Program-made: the position numbers and the translations under genes
NCBI RefSeq assembly: GCF_000425205.1
Contig: NZ_KE384328.1
Span: 1-64,000, forward strand
Direction of reading: 5' to 3'
DNA from: Pontibacillus halophilus JSM 076056 = DSM 19796
Lineage (GTDB): Bacteria > Bacillota > Bacilli > Bacillales > BH030062
Length of the DNA: 64,000 nt
Notes under the pieces: generated by a model
Told to the model about the DNA's origin: nothing
The model's database searches: none
The model's input: the letters and a program-made list of their open reading frames with translations, nothing else
Shown here: piece after piece, positions 32,477 to 41,655 of the stretch
How positions within the stretch are numbered: position 1 is the stretch's first letter
Layout of the letters: every line of letters begins with the position of its first letter

Positions 32477-32704
32477 ATGATTCAACATGCGTGGCTTCGG
32501 ATATTGCTCGCTTGTTTCTTGTTATATATGGCATGGCCATTTTTAGGGGTACAGGGAAGTACGGTCGCCACTCTTTTCTGGGGGGCGTGGTTAGCATTTT
32601 TCCTACTTGTAATAGGGGCTAATTTAGCGATTGTACTGCGGTTTAGAAGCAAACCTCAATTTCATGAGAAAGAAGAAAAGCGGCGTTTACTTGGGAGAAA
32701 TTGA
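32477..32704 (+). CDS. Small two-helix membrane protein, unknown
   Basis: The 75-residue protein has two hydrophobic helices (about residues 7-24 and 29-52) with a short turn between, and a basic/charged C-terminal tail of about 20 residues that should be cytoplasmic. No family is recognised. The ATG follows GAAGGAGGAGACAGGGG. It lies 61 bp after the phosphatase gene and 82 bp before ytoI. Confidence 0.65.
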   Translation: MIQHAWLRILLACFLLYMAWPFLGVQGSTVATLFWGAWLAFFLLVIGANLAIVLRFRSKPQFHEKEEKRRLLGRN

Positions 32705-32786
32705 ATCCAACTCCATTCATCTGTATAATAACACCAAGAGATTATACGACTAGTACAGTTGTGACAGAAAGAATGGTGAGTAGACC

Positions 32787-34097
32787 GTGGCTACAAAGCA
32801 TGAGCAAATTCTGCAACACATAGATTCCTTGCCCATTGGAACAAAGATATCCGTACGAGGAATCGCGAAAGCGCTCGATGTAAGTGAAGGGACCGCTTAT
32901 CGAGCAATCAAGGAAGCTGAGAATCAAGGTTCCGTTAGTACGATTGAACGTGTAGGAACCATTCGAATTGAGAAGAAGAAGAAAGATAATATCGAGCGGC
33001 TTACCTTTGCTGAGATCATTAACATTGTAGATGGTCAAGTGCTCGGCGGACGGGCCGGTCTCTATAAAACGTTGAGTAAATTCGTAATCGGAGCAATGAA
33101 GCTTGATGCCATGATGAGGTATACAGAAGCTGGGTCGTTACTTATTGTAGGGAATCGAACGAATGCGCATGAACTGGCTTTGAAGGAAGGCGCTGCCGTA
33201 TTGATTACAGGTGGCTTTGATACGGATGAGCATGTGAAGAAGCTAGCTGACGAGAAAGAACTCCCAATCATTTCAACAAGCTACGATTCCTTTACAGTAG
33301 CGACGATGATTAATAGAGCCATTTATGACCAGTTAATCAAGAAAGAAATTGTCCTTGTTGATGATATCTATACTACGTTTGAACACTCGTATTACCTTCA
33401 TACAGTGGATTCGGTTCGAGCCTGGCATGACCTTAATCAGAAGACCACCCATAGTCGTTATCCAGTGGTAGATGCTCATATGAAGGTTGTGGGGATGGTG
33501 ACTTCCAAAGACATCATTGGCAAATCTCATGACATCACGATTGACAAAGTGATGACGAAACAGCCTATGACCGTGAAACAACAAACCTCTCTTGCGAATG
33601 CTGCTCATATGATGGTGTGGGAGGGTATTGAGTTAATGCCAGTAGTTGACCAACAACACAAACTAAAGGGGATTATCTCTAGGCAAGATGTACTTAAGGC
33701 ACTTCAGCAGTTGCAACGTCAGCCTCAGGTAGGGGAGACGATTGAAGATTCGATAACGAGCCAGGTTGAGGAACTACATACAGAGCTTGGACCTATGTAT
33801 GAAGTGACGATTACCCCTCAAATGACAAATGTATTAGGTACGCTGTCTTACGGGGTATTTACCTCTCTCGTTACAGAAGCGAGTAGCCGCATGCTTCATC
33901 AGCACAAAAAGGGAGACATTGTTGTAGAGAATCTCTCGGTCTACTTTATTAAGCCTGTACAGTTGGAGAGTGTCCTTTCTATACAGCCAAAGATACTAGA
34001 AGTGGGTCGAAAGTTTGCGAAGGTGGATGTTGAAGTGTTTCACGAGAAGAGTGTGGTGGGCAAAGCCCTCCTGATGGCTCAATTAATTGATCGTTAA
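32787..34097 (+). CDS. ytoI: DRTGG-CBS-hotdog protein YtoI
   Basis: The 436-residue protein has several modules. An N-terminal winged-HTH-like segment (GIAKALDVSEGTAYRAIKEAE, residues 25-45) is followed by a DRTGG domain (about 70-190) and two CBS domains (about 195-310, with SRYPVVDAHMKVVGMVTSKD and MPVVDQQHKLKGIISRQDVL). A hotdog thioesterase-like domain (about 330-436) is last. CBS pairs usually bind adenine nucleotides. The B. subtilis homologue has no firmly known role. The start is GTG 32787, with GGTGAG upstream. A strong terminator follows. Confidence 0.88.
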   Translation: MATKHEQILQHIDSLPIGTKISVRGIAKALDVSEGTAYRAIKEAENQGSVSTIERVGTIRIEKKKKDNIERLTFAEIINIVDGQVLGGRAGLYKTLSKFVIGAMKLDAMMRYTEAGSLLIVGNRTNAHELALKEGAAVLITGGFDTDEHVKKLADEKELPIISTSYDSFTVATMINRAIYDQLIKKEIVLVDDIYTTFEHSYYLHTVDSVRAWHDLNQKTTHSRYPVVDAHMKVVGMVTSKDIIGKSHDITIDKVMTKQPMTVKQQTSLANAAHMMVWEGIELMPVVDQQHKLKGIISRQDVLKALQQLQRQPQVGETIEDSITSQVEELHTELGPMYEVTITPQMTNVLGTLSYGVFTSLVTEASSRMLHQHKKGDIVVENLSVYFIKPVQLESVLSIQPKILEVGRKFAKVDVEVFHEKSVVGKALLMAQLIDR

Positions 34098-34130
34098 CAA
34101 GTAGCAGCATCGAACCATTCAATCGCCAAA

Positions 34131-34172
34131 AAAAAAGCACCCCGCTCGTCATAGACAGCGAGGTGCTTTTTT
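34131..34172. terminator. Bidirectional terminator between ytoI and ytpI
   Basis: Stem AAAAAAGCACC...CGCT / AGCG...GGTGCTTTTTT. Confidence 0.9.
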
Positions 34173-34458
34173 ATGTACGTTCTCTTAATTGTTTTCTGTA
34201 GAATTTGGCGCGTCGATATCCATAGACGAATTGAGCGACTCCTAAGGCAACGAAGACAAGTGCGATTGCTAAGGCAAGTCTTGTCTGGTAGAAGACATAC
34301 TGATTAGCACCGAACGCAATCATAAATACGCCGAGTGCAATGCGTGCTCGTGAGTTTGAATATACTTGATAAAGTGGGTCATCCGTACGAAGAATGATAA
34401 CCTTAAAGTATAAGTACACGGTAATGGACAAAATGATTAGTAACACAAATAAAAACAA
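34171..34458 (-). CDS. ytpI: YtpI-family membrane protein
   Basis: The 95-residue protein has three hydrophobic helices (about residues 1-22, 37-54 and 58-80) and a basic tail ending RAKFYRKQLRERT. It matches the YtpI family of Bacillales in size, place (next to nrnA) and the ARIALGVFMIAFGANQYVF block. Its function is unknown. A TTG at 34458 is the probable start, with AGAGAGG close upstream; this start is the least certain part. Confidence 0.8.
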   Translation of the reverse strand: MFLFVLLIILSITVYLYFKVIILRTDDPLYQVYSNSRARIALGVFMIAFGANQYVFYQTRLALAIALVFVALGVAQFVYGYRRAKFYRKQLRERT

Positions 34459-34588
34459 GCCCTCTCTGTCCTTTCTCTTGAAGTTTCCCCATCCTACTAC
34501 GTATTGTAGCTGTAATTTTCATTTTTTTCTACCGATTTATAGTTGGGTATGATTAAATGATAGTACAAGTATCTATAAGGAGAGTTCT

Positions 34589-35533
34589 ATGACGAAGTCT
34601 ATGATTTTAGAGCAGATTGAGAAATTTGATACGATTATAATCCATCGACATGTGCGTCCAGACCCAGATGCACTAGGCTCCCAAGCAGGTCTTGGTAAGA
34701 TGATACAAGCAAGCTACCCTGACAAACGCGTCTATCTCGCTGGAGAAGAGGACCCTTCCTTAACATTCTTAGTTGAGATGGATGAAGTAGCCGATGACGT
34801 TTATGAAGAGGCGCTTGTCGTTGTATGTGATACAGCTAACCGAGAACGCATAAGCGATGAACGTTATCATACAGGGAACTATCTTGTGAAGATTGACCAT
34901 CATCCTACGGTAGATGAATACGGGGATCTCATGTGGGTCGATACGAATGCAAGTTCCACTAGCGAGATGATTTATGAGATGTACGAAGCGGCGAGTGACA
35001 AGCTTACTATGACGGATGAGGTTGCCCGCTTGTTGTACGCTGGCATCGTAGGCGACACAGGCCGTTTTCTATTTCCAAGTACAACGAAGAAGACTTTCCA
35101 ATATGCAGCTGAGTTAGCTACGTATTCGTTTGACCGCTCTGCATTGTATAACGAGTTGTATAAGATGGAACATGCTGTTGCTCACCTTAAAGGGTACATG
35201 CTACAGAATTTCACGATGTCTTCCTCTGGACTTGCTCATGTGAAGATTACCACTGATATCTTAACGAAATATGACATCACTCCTTCCCAAACGTCTAAAT
35301 TGGTTGGGACTCTAGGCGACATTGATGGCATAAAGTCGTGGGTAATCTTCGTCGAAGAAGAAGAATTAATTCGTGTACGCTTACGTTCAAAGGGACCAGT
35401 CATTAACGACATTGCAGCCAAATACAACGGCGGAGGCCATCCGATGGCTTCAGGAGCGACGATATACAAATGGGAAGATGTTGAGAACGTTCTTGCCGAT
35501 TTAGAAGAGGTATGTAGAACGCACGAATCCTAA
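34589..35533 (+). CDS. nrnA: Oligoribonuclease / pAp phosphatase NrnA
   Basis: NrnA degrades 2-5-nt RNAs and removes the 3'-phosphate of pAp. DHH-family motifs are visible: HRHVRPDPDALGSQ near residue 19, CDTANRERIS near 80, the DHH signature KIDHHPTVDEY near 104, and the DHHA1 GGGHPMASGA near 287. Its length of 314 residues is standard. The start ATG follows AAGGAGAG. Such enzymes also clear pGpG left from cyclic-di-GMP breakdown in relatives, which is of interest given the riboswitch in this window. Confidence 0.95.
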   Translation: MTKSMILEQIEKFDTIIIHRHVRPDPDALGSQAGLGKMIQASYPDKRVYLAGEEDPSLTFLVEMDEVADDVYEEALVVVCDTANRERISDERYHTGNYLVKIDHHPTVDEYGDLMWVDTNASSTSEMIYEMYEAASDKLTMTDEVARLLYAGIVGDTGRFLFPSTTKKTFQYAAELATYSFDRSALYNELYKMEHAVAHLKGYMLQNFTMSSSGLAHVKITTDILTKYDITPSQTSKLVGTLGDIDGIKSWVIFVEEEELIRVRLRSKGPVINDIAAKYNGGGHPMASGATIYKWEDVENVLADLEEVCRTHES

Positions 35534-35545
35534 GCGAAATAAAAT

Positions 35546-35574
35546 AGGGTCTGTGTATGCGTACACGACCCTTC
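35546..35574. terminator. Terminator between nrnA and ytzJ
   Basis: Stem AGGGTC-GTGTA / TACAC-GACCCT (one bulge) between convergent genes. Confidence 0.7.
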
Positions 35575-35581
35575 TTCTCTA

Positions 35582-35776
35582 TTATTGGGCTTTCTTTTCC
35601 TTCGGGATAAACCAACACCCATTATTTGTGTCGTCAATGTAAACAGAAATTCCACGTTTCTCGACCTCGCGCTTAAGTAGGCGTATCAGTTCCTTCGACT
35701 CTGCATAGGCAGTTTGCCCTTTAAGTAAACGCTCAATTTTGTCGTGAACCATTGTGCTAGGGTTCATGTAGAGCAT
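35582..35776 (-). CDS. ytzJ: YtzJ-like small protein
   Basis: The 64-residue protein lies where B. subtilis has ytzJ (between nrnA and ytrI). It is charged and soluble-looking: STMVHDKIERLLKGQTAYAE, then LIRLLKREVEKRGISVYIDD. Its function is unknown. The start is ATG 35776 after GGGGGTGAG; the ATG 15 bases earlier lies inside that site. Confidence 0.75.
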   Translation of the reverse strand: MLYMNPSTMVHDKIERLLKGQTAYAESKELIRLLKREVEKRGISVYIDDTNNGCWFIPKEKKAQ

Positions 35777-35874
35777 GCGACTCACCCCCATTTCATTTAG
35801 CCTTATCTCTATTGTATTAGATGAGTGCCTACGCGGATATAGTTTTCTGAAAATTTAACAAAATGTACGAATTC

Positions 35875-36384
35875 TTATGGAGAACTGGTTACGCTTAGCT
35901 TTATTGAAAGGGAGAGCGTGGGGCCAATCGTTAAGTGGTCAACGTGAACGTTGTACTTCAAATCATCCACCTCATATTTCTTGTGCTGAATGGCTGAAAT
36001 AAGCAATGTCCGACTATCTGAGATTGACTGTATACTTTGTCCGATGACGTGGCGAATTTCGTTTTTAATCATTTCTTTGAGTTGATGACTGATTAGACGG
36101 TCAAGCTTTAATTCTTTGTCGTTTGTAAAGTTGACTTCAATCTCCTGGATGGTAACCAACTCTTTTTGTTCTTTGTTCATTTCTTCTTTATCTTTATTTA
36201 ATACTTCAAGCTCGAACTCCAAGTCTTTCACCTTCGCCTCCAAGGCAAGGTTTTCTTCCACCCATTTCTCCGCTAGAGATCCATACATGTAAAGGAATAA
36301 TCCAAATGCTACAATCCCACCTATGAATACACCTGCGAAGAAACGCTGCCAACTAGGTCGTTTATAGTATGGAGGGATGTGCAT
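35875..36384 (-). CDS. ytrI: Sporulation membrane protein YtrI
   Basis: The 169-residue protein has a membrane helix at about residues 15-34 (FFAGVFIGGIVAFGLFLYMY) followed by a coiled-coil (residues 42-75, Glu/Lys/Leu heptads) and a small C-terminal domain. In B. subtilis ytrH and ytrI are mother-cell (sigma-E) genes needed for efficient sporulation. The start is ATG 36384 after GAGGAG. It follows ytrH with only 1 bp between, so translation is coupled. Confidence 0.9.
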   Translation of the reverse strand: MHIPPYYKRPSWQRFFAGVFIGGIVAFGLFLYMYGSLAEKWVEENLALEAKVKDLEFELEVLNKDKEEMNKEQKELVTIQEIEVNFTNDKELKLDRLISHQLKEMIKNEIRHVIGQSIQSISDSRTLLISAIQHKKYEVDDLKYNVHVDHLTIGPTLSLSIKLSVTSSP

Positions 36385-36385
36385 G

Positions 36386-36718
36386 TTAATCAATCTCCTC
36401 TTGAATCATCCAACTAATAATCAGAATGGCGGATTGTACCCCGCCCATTGCAAATACAATAAGTAACGATTGTTTCACAAGGTCAATGGTAGAACCTTGT
36501 AAGATTCCTCGTTCAATGTTTGAGATTGCATCGAATGTCCCGCCTATTGCAGCTACGACGGCCCATATGCGTAAGCTCTTCGCAATTCGAGACATGGCTG
36601 TTAGTGGGGCGTCTCCAATTACGAATGCAGCCATGCTACCGATCAATGAGCCGCCAATGACAACGCCTAATGCAATGAAATAACATTGAAATGCAGAAGC
36701 GATAAATCGTTCTTCCAT
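36386..36718 (-). CDS. ytrH: Sporulation membrane protein YtrH
   Basis: The 110-residue protein is nearly all membrane: three helices (about 10-34, 48-64, 80-104). The FIASAFQCYFIALGVVIGGS and GGTFDAISNIERGI segments identify the YtrH family. It is the first gene of the ytrHI unit, with AAGGAG before the ATG at 36718 and a sigma-E-like promoter about 45 bp further up. It diverges from dnaE, as in B. subtilis. Confidence 0.92.
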   Translation of the reverse strand: MEERFIASAFQCYFIALGVVIGGSLIGSMAAFVIGDAPLTAMSRIAKSLRIWAVVAAIGGTFDAISNIERGILQGSTIDLVKQSLLIVFAMGGVQSAILIISWMIQEEID

Positions 36719-36760
36719 GCGGCATGCTCCTTACGAACTTGTCCTAGATTCCCTAGTACC

Positions 36761-36790
36761 AGTGTATGGATGACACAGCTGTCGTATGTC
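36761..36790 (-). promoter_or_regulatory. Sigma-E-type promoter of ytrHI
   Basis: On the minus strand CATACACT (36768-36761) matches the sigma-E -10 exactly. GACATAC (36790-36784) 15 bp upstream is an acceptable -35. Confidence 0.65.
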
Positions 36791-36857
36791 ATCGTTTCAT
36801 TTGAAATTCATTATGAGCTATAATAGAGAAACAATCGAACAAGAGGCGGGAGTTACT

Positions 36858-39800
36858 ATGGAATTTGTCCACCTACAAGTCATTAGTGGATATAGCCTGA
36901 TGAAAAGTACGATTACAATAGATAAATTAGTTCAAAAAGCAAAACAAGAAGGCTATACAGCCATTGCACTCACCGACGAAGGAGTTATGCACGGAACGGT
37001 TTCCTTCTATCAAGAGTGTATAAATCAAGGGATTAAGCCCATTATTGGATTGAAAGTTGAAGTGGAGACGGGCGATGAGGGAACGGATTCGCTTGTGTTA
37101 CTTGCCAAGGATAGGCAAGGGTATGAGAACCTCGTTCAATTAAGTAGTTATCTGCAAATGAGCGAGCAAGGAACTGTGGAACGTCGAGAGCTTCGTCCTT
37201 ATACAGAAGGGACGATTGGTGTCTTAAATGTCTTACAGTCTTCCGTTCATCAGCCTATTCTACAAGGGCGACATGACTTGTTGCAGCAGGAAATTCTAGA
37301 GTGGAAAGAGCGTTTCCAGCAAGGTGATTTGTACTTAGGTATTGAAGATCATGGACTAGAAGAAGAGCGCCATCTACAAGTAGCGATGGAGCAAGTTGAA
37401 TCACTGATTGATTTGTCTGTTGTTGCGATGAATGATGTGCGTTATTTAAACAAAGACGACGATTATGTGTTTGATAGCCTTCAAGCCTTACGGGATAACC
37501 GTAAATGGTCGGGCCAAATTGAGGACTACACGGTTAAAAACCGGCATTTGAAATCGAAACAAGAACTCTATTCTCTATACGGGGAGTGGAAGCCGGAATA
37601 CTTACAAAGAACGGTGGAGATTGCCGAACAGTGCAAGCTCGAACTATCATTTAATGAACGAATGTTGCCAAAGTATCCTACTCCTGATGGCTTAGCGAGC
37701 AGCGACTATTTAAAGCAGTTGTGTGAAAGAGGGCTATCAAAGCGTTATGGTTCATCTGTGACCGCAGTTCATGAGGAACGAATGACTTACGAATTGGACG
37801 TCATTCAGTCGATGGGTTTTAGCGACTATTTCTTAATTGTATGGGATTTCATGGCGTTCAGTCGTAAGGAAGGAATCCTGACGGGCCCTGGACGTGGCTC
37901 TGCGGCGGGTTCACTCGTTGCTTACTTACTCGGTATTACTGATGTAGACCCGATTCGTTACGAGTTATTGTTTGAACGTTTCCTAAACCCTGAGCGCGTC
38001 ACGATGCCGGATATTGATATCGACTTTTCTGACGTCCGACGTGATGAGGTTATTCAATATGTTGCAAACAAGTATGGACAAGATCACGTTGCCCAAATTA
38101 TCACATTTGGTACCTATGGTGCACGATCTCTAATCAGAGAACTGTCTAAGTCAATGGGAGTAGACCAACAAGAGTTAGCCTACCTAATGAAGTATATCCC
38201 ACAACAGTCCTCTCAATCTGTTGCAAGTATTGTTAGGGAAAATGGTGACTTGCAGGAATATGTCAGTCAGTCACAACAGTTAAAGCAAATGTTCAGGATT
38301 GCAAGCAAATTAGAAGGACTTCCCCGTCATGCATCTACTCATGCCGCCGGAGTGGTGATTAGTGAACAGCCACTTATGAAACACGTGGCTTTAACGAAAG
38401 GGCATGAAGGGGTTCCTTTAACGCAGCTTGCGATGAATGATTTGGAACGGGTTGGTCTGTTGAAGATGGATTTCTTAGGGTTAAGAAATTTAACTTTGAT
38501 GGAAAGAATAACGAATGGGATTGAACGAACAACGGGGCGGTCGCCATTCCATGCGAAGAAGGAAGAGGAAGACGAACGAACGTTTGAATTGCTGCGAAAT
38601 GGGCAGACTTCAGGTGTGTTTCAGCTCGAATCAAGAGGGATGAAAGATGTGTTGCAAAGACTAAAGCCAAACCACTTTGAAGACATCGTAGCAGTCAACG
38701 CATTGTATCGACCGGGGCCACTTGAATTTATTCCAACTTATATTAAGAGGAAGCACGGGGAAGAGGCTGTGTCCTACCCACATCCAGACCTAAAACCTAT
38801 ATTGGACAAAACGTATGGAGTGCTCGTGTATCAAGAACAAATCATGCAAATCGCCAACCAGTTGGCTGGACTTTCACTTGGTGAGGCAGACGTATTAAGA
38901 CGCGCCGTCAGTAAGAAGGATTATGACACGTTAGCCGAACAGAAGCAGACATTCGTAGATGGCTGCTACTCTAAAGGGTATTCAAAGAATGTAGCAGAAG
39001 AGATGTATGAGTGGATTGTACGCTTCTCAAACTACGGCTTTAACCGTAGTCACGCTGTCGCATATAGTGTGATTTCATATCAGCTTGCCTTCTTGAAAGC
39101 GAATTACCCACATCATTTTCTGGCGGAGTTAATGAGTTCTGTGGCTGGCCAAGAGGATAAGATCTCCATGTATATGAGAGAAGCGGCTGAAATGGGGATT
39201 GTAATCCGGCCGCCTTCGATTAATCAAAGCTTCGGGAAGTTCACGGTAGAAGGGAAATCTGTAAGACTAGGTTTATCAATGATTAAAGGGATCGGAAAGC
39301 CCGTCATTCAAGAGATTGTCCGAGCCCGTAAAGGGAAGCCATTCCGTAATCTATTCGATTTCTGCAGGCGAGTTTCATTGAAAGTAATGAACCAGACCGT
39401 GCTAGAGTCGTTAATCATGGCAGGGTGCTTCGATGACACGTATTCTAACCGAGCGTCCCTGCTTGCTAGTGTTCCTCATGCTATGGAACAAGGAGAGTTA
39501 TTTAGTGAAGCGAACGAACAAGAGTCGTTATTTGGAGATGACTTTGAGCTCGATGGTACATATGTCGAAGTTGAACCGTTTCCCTTGCTGAAAGCTCTCT
39601 CTATGGAGAAAGATGTGCTTGGGATGTATATTTCCTCCCACCCTCTCCATTCCTACCGGTCGCTGTTAAAGGAGAATCACTATCAATCGTTAAAAAAGGC
39701 GAAACTAGCACAACCTAAGAAGAAAATGAAGAGCGTTGCTGTGTTACAGAACTTAAAGACGATCCGAACAAAACGTGGTGACCCAATGGCCTTTATAACC

Positions 39801-40208
39801 CTAAGTGATGAAGAGACGGAGATGGAAGGCGTTCTATTTCCTGACTTATTTCGAGAAGCAAGAAAGTGGCTCTCAGAAGAAATGCTCGTTTCCCTTGAGG
39901 GGAGGATAGAGGAACGGAATGGTTCCAAGCAGTGGATTGTGGATCACATTCTACCTTTTGATGAAACGGCACTAGTCGCTCAACCAGAACCTCGACTCTT
40001 CTTGAAGATCGTGGAGGAAGATGAGGCGAAACTGAAGGGGATTAAGAAAATAGCCGAGGCATCTCCAGGTCAAACCTCTATTATTGTTCACCATGCGAGT
40101 ACGAAGGAGACATATGCCTTGCAACGTGCCTTTCTCGTAAACCCAACTGAAGAAGCGTTAAGTCAATTTAAGCAATTACTAGGAGATCGGAATGTGGTGC
40201 TAAAGTAG
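36858..40208 (+). CDS. dnaE: DNA polymerase III alpha subunit DnaE
   Basis: DnaE extends primers on the lagging strand in low-GC Gram-positives before handing over to PolC. The 1116 residues comprise an N-terminal PHP domain, the palm with GPGRGSAAGSLVAYLLG and the catalytic PDIDIDFSD near residue 385, fingers with YGFNRSHAVAYSVISYQLA, and an OB-fold near the C-terminus (MKSVAVLQNLKTIRTKRG). In the PHP motif FVHLQVISGYS the usual His before Ser-x-Tyr is Ile, so PHP metal binding looks reduced. The start is ATG 36858; the 24 upstream in-frame codons lack a ribosome site. Confidence 0.97.
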   Translation: MEFVHLQVISGYSLMKSTITIDKLVQKAKQEGYTAIALTDEGVMHGTVSFYQECINQGIKPIIGLKVEVETGDEGTDSLVLLAKDRQGYENLVQLSSYLQMSEQGTVERRELRPYTEGTIGVLNVLQSSVHQPILQGRHDLLQQEILEWKERFQQGDLYLGIEDHGLEEERHLQVAMEQVESLIDLSVVAMNDVRYLNKDDDYVFDSLQALRDNRKWSGQIEDYTVKNRHLKSKQELYSLYGEWKPEYLQRTVEIAEQCKLELSFNERMLPKYPTPDGLASSDYLKQLCERGLSKRYGSSVTAVHEERMTYELDVIQSMGFSDYFLIVWDFMAFSRKEGILTGPGRGSAAGSLVAYLLGITDVDPIRYELLFERFLNPERVTMPDIDIDFSDVRRDEVIQYVANKYGQDHVAQIITFGTYGARSLIRELSKSMGVDQQELAYLMKYIPQQSSQSVASIVRENGDLQEYVSQSQQLKQMFRIASKLEGLPRHASTHAAGVVISEQPLMKHVALTKGHEGVPLTQLAMNDLERVGLLKMDFLGLRNLTLMERITNGIERTTGRSPFHAKKEEEDERTFELLRNGQTSGVFQLESRGMKDVLQRLKPNHFEDIVAVNALYRPGPLEFIPTYIKRKHGEEAVSYPHPDLKPILDKTYGVLVYQEQIMQIANQLAGLSLGEADVLRRAVSKKDYDTLAEQKQTFVDGCYSKGYSKNVAEEMYEWIVRFSNYGFNRSHAVAYSVISYQLAFLKANYPHHFLAELMSSVAGQEDKISMYMREAAEMGIVIRPPSINQSFGKFTVEGKSVRLGLSMIKGIGKPVIQEIVRARKGKPFRNLFDFCRRVSLKVMNQTVLESLIMAGCFDDTYSNRASLLASVPHAMEQGELFSEANEQESLFGDDFELDGTYVEVEPFPLLKALSMEKDVLGMYISSHPLHSYRSLLKENHYQSLKKAKLAQPKKKMKSVAVLQNLKTIRTKRGDPMAFITLSDEETEMEGVLFPDLFREARKWLSEEMLVSLEGRIEERNGSKQWIVDHILPFDETALVAQPEPRLFLKIVEEDEAKLKGIKKIAEASPGQTSIIVHHASTKETYALQRAFLVNPTEEALSQFKQLLGDRNVVLK

Positions 40209-40243
40209 CGCATTCCTATTTCTTCTAGCAACTGACTCTATAC

Positions 40244-40271
40244 TTTACAGGCATAATGGTTTTGTTATAAT
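40244..40271 (+). promoter_or_regulatory. Promoter of the malic-enzyme operon
   Basis: TTTACA (40244-40249), a 16-bp spacer and TATAAT (40266-40271). Confidence 0.75.
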
Positions 40272-40280
40272 GAGGTATGT

Positions 40281-40297
40281 TAGTGGTCTGACCACTA
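40281..40297. promoter_or_regulatory. FadR/GntR-type operator palindrome
   Basis: TAGTGGTCTGACCACTA is a perfect 17-bp dyad starting 10 bp after the -10 box, around +4 to +20. Its core TGGTCTGACCA fits the FadR-subfamily consensus TNGTNNNACNA. The FadR-type regulator encoded as the second gene downstream is the obvious candidate binder. Confidence 0.7.
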
Positions 40298-40345
40298 TGT
40301 GAAGCGTCAAACAATCTTTGTGATGATTGATAAAGGAGCGGGTTA

Positions 40346-41587
40346 TTGTTGAGTAATCTACGTGAAGAAGCATTACATATTCACCGGGTTAATAAGGGGA
40401 AATTAGCCACTCATTCTAAAGTTCCAATTAAGAACAAAAAGGATTTGAGTCTAGCTTACTCTCCGGGAGTTGCAGAACCGTGTAAGGAGATTTACGACCA
40501 CAAGGAGTCAGTCTATGACTACACGATGAAGGGGAACATGGTTGCGGTTGTCAGCGACGGTTCAGCTGTACTCGGATTAGGAAATATCGGTCCAGAAGCT
40601 TCTCTTCCTGTAATGGAAGGAAAGGCAGCTCTATTTAAGAGCTTTGCTGGAGTAGATGCATTTCCAATTTGTTTAAATACAAGTGACATAGATGAAATTG
40701 TAGAAACAGTCAAACGTATGGAGCCAACTTTCGGTGGAGTCAACCTTGAAGATATTGCTGCTCCGAACTGTTTCATTATTGAAGACCGCTTAAAGAAGGA
40801 AACAAATATTCCAATCTTCCATGATGACCAGCATGGGACAGCCATCGTTACAGTAGCGGGTCTAATGAATTCGATGAAGTTAACAAATAAACAATTCTCA
40901 GATTTGAAAGTCGTTATTAACGGCGCTGGGGCTGCGGGTATAGCAATTATAAAGCTTCTTTATCATTTCGGCGTTCGTGACATGATTATGTGTGATTCCA
41001 AAGGTGCGATTTATGAAGGTCGCGACTACGGAATGAATGACGTGAAAGAAGAAATTGCTAAGATTACGAACAAAGACCGTAAAGATGGAGATCTTGCGTC
41101 TGTATTACAGGGAACGGATGTATTCATTGGCGTATCAATTGGTAATTTATTGTCGAAGGAAATGGTGGAAAGCATGAATGACAATCCGACCATCTTCGCA
41201 ATGGCCAACCCTGACCCTGAAATCCTACCAGAGGATGCGAAAGAAGCGGGAGCGAAAGTCATTGGGACAGGTCGCTCAGACTTTCCGAACCAAGTCAATA
41301 ATGTACTGGCTTTCCCAGGTATCTTCAGAGGTGCATTGGACGTACGAGCAACTCGCATCAACGAGAAGATGAAGATTGCTGCAGCGGAAGCGATTGCCTC
41401 CTTGGTAAGTGAGGACGAGCTAAGTCCAGATTACGTAATTCCAGCTCCATTTGATACGCGTGTCGCACCTGCAGTTGCGGCTGCAGTAGCGAAAGCTGCG
41501 ATGGATTCTGGTGTTGCAAGACGACAAGTCGACCCAGCAGAAGTGGCGGAGAAAACGCGTCAACTTGCATTAATTGAAGAGTCATAA
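40346..41587 (+). CDS. ytsJ: NAD(P)-dependent malic enzyme (YtsJ type)
   Basis: The enzyme decarboxylates malate to pyruvate; in B. subtilis YtsJ is the main NADP-linked form. The 413-residue protein shows SLAYSPGVAEPCKEI near residue 35, the metal/substrate region FHDDQHGTAIVTVAGL near 162, and the Rossmann motif INGAGAAGIAIIKLL near 192. Two tandem TTG codons (40346, 40349) follow AAAGGAG; either may start. The FadR-type operator lies between promoter and gene. With the regulator and accDA behind it, the product may link malate/pyruvate flux with fatty-acid supply. Confidence 0.94.
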   Translation: MLSNLREEALHIHRVNKGKLATHSKVPIKNKKDLSLAYSPGVAEPCKEIYDHKESVYDYTMKGNMVAVVSDGSAVLGLGNIGPEASLPVMEGKAALFKSFAGVDAFPICLNTSDIDEIVETVKRMEPTFGGVNLEDIAAPNCFIIEDRLKKETNIPIFHDDQHGTAIVTVAGLMNSMKLTNKQFSDLKVVINGAGAAGIAIIKLLYHFGVRDMIMCDSKGAIYEGRDYGMNDVKEEIAKITNKDRKDGDLASVLQGTDVFIGVSIGNLLSKEMVESMNDNPTIFAMANPDPEILPEDAKEAGAKVIGTGRSDFPNQVNNVLAFPGIFRGALDVRATRINEKMKIAAAEAIASLVSEDELSPDYVIPAPFDTRVAPAVAAAVAKAAMDSGVARRQVDPAEVAEKTRQLALIEES

Positions 41588-41655
41588 GTAAAGACTGGGG
41601 AGGAAGTGTCCTTTCTCCCCTGTTTACTTGTGTACAAAGAGGAGTGATCCTGTCT

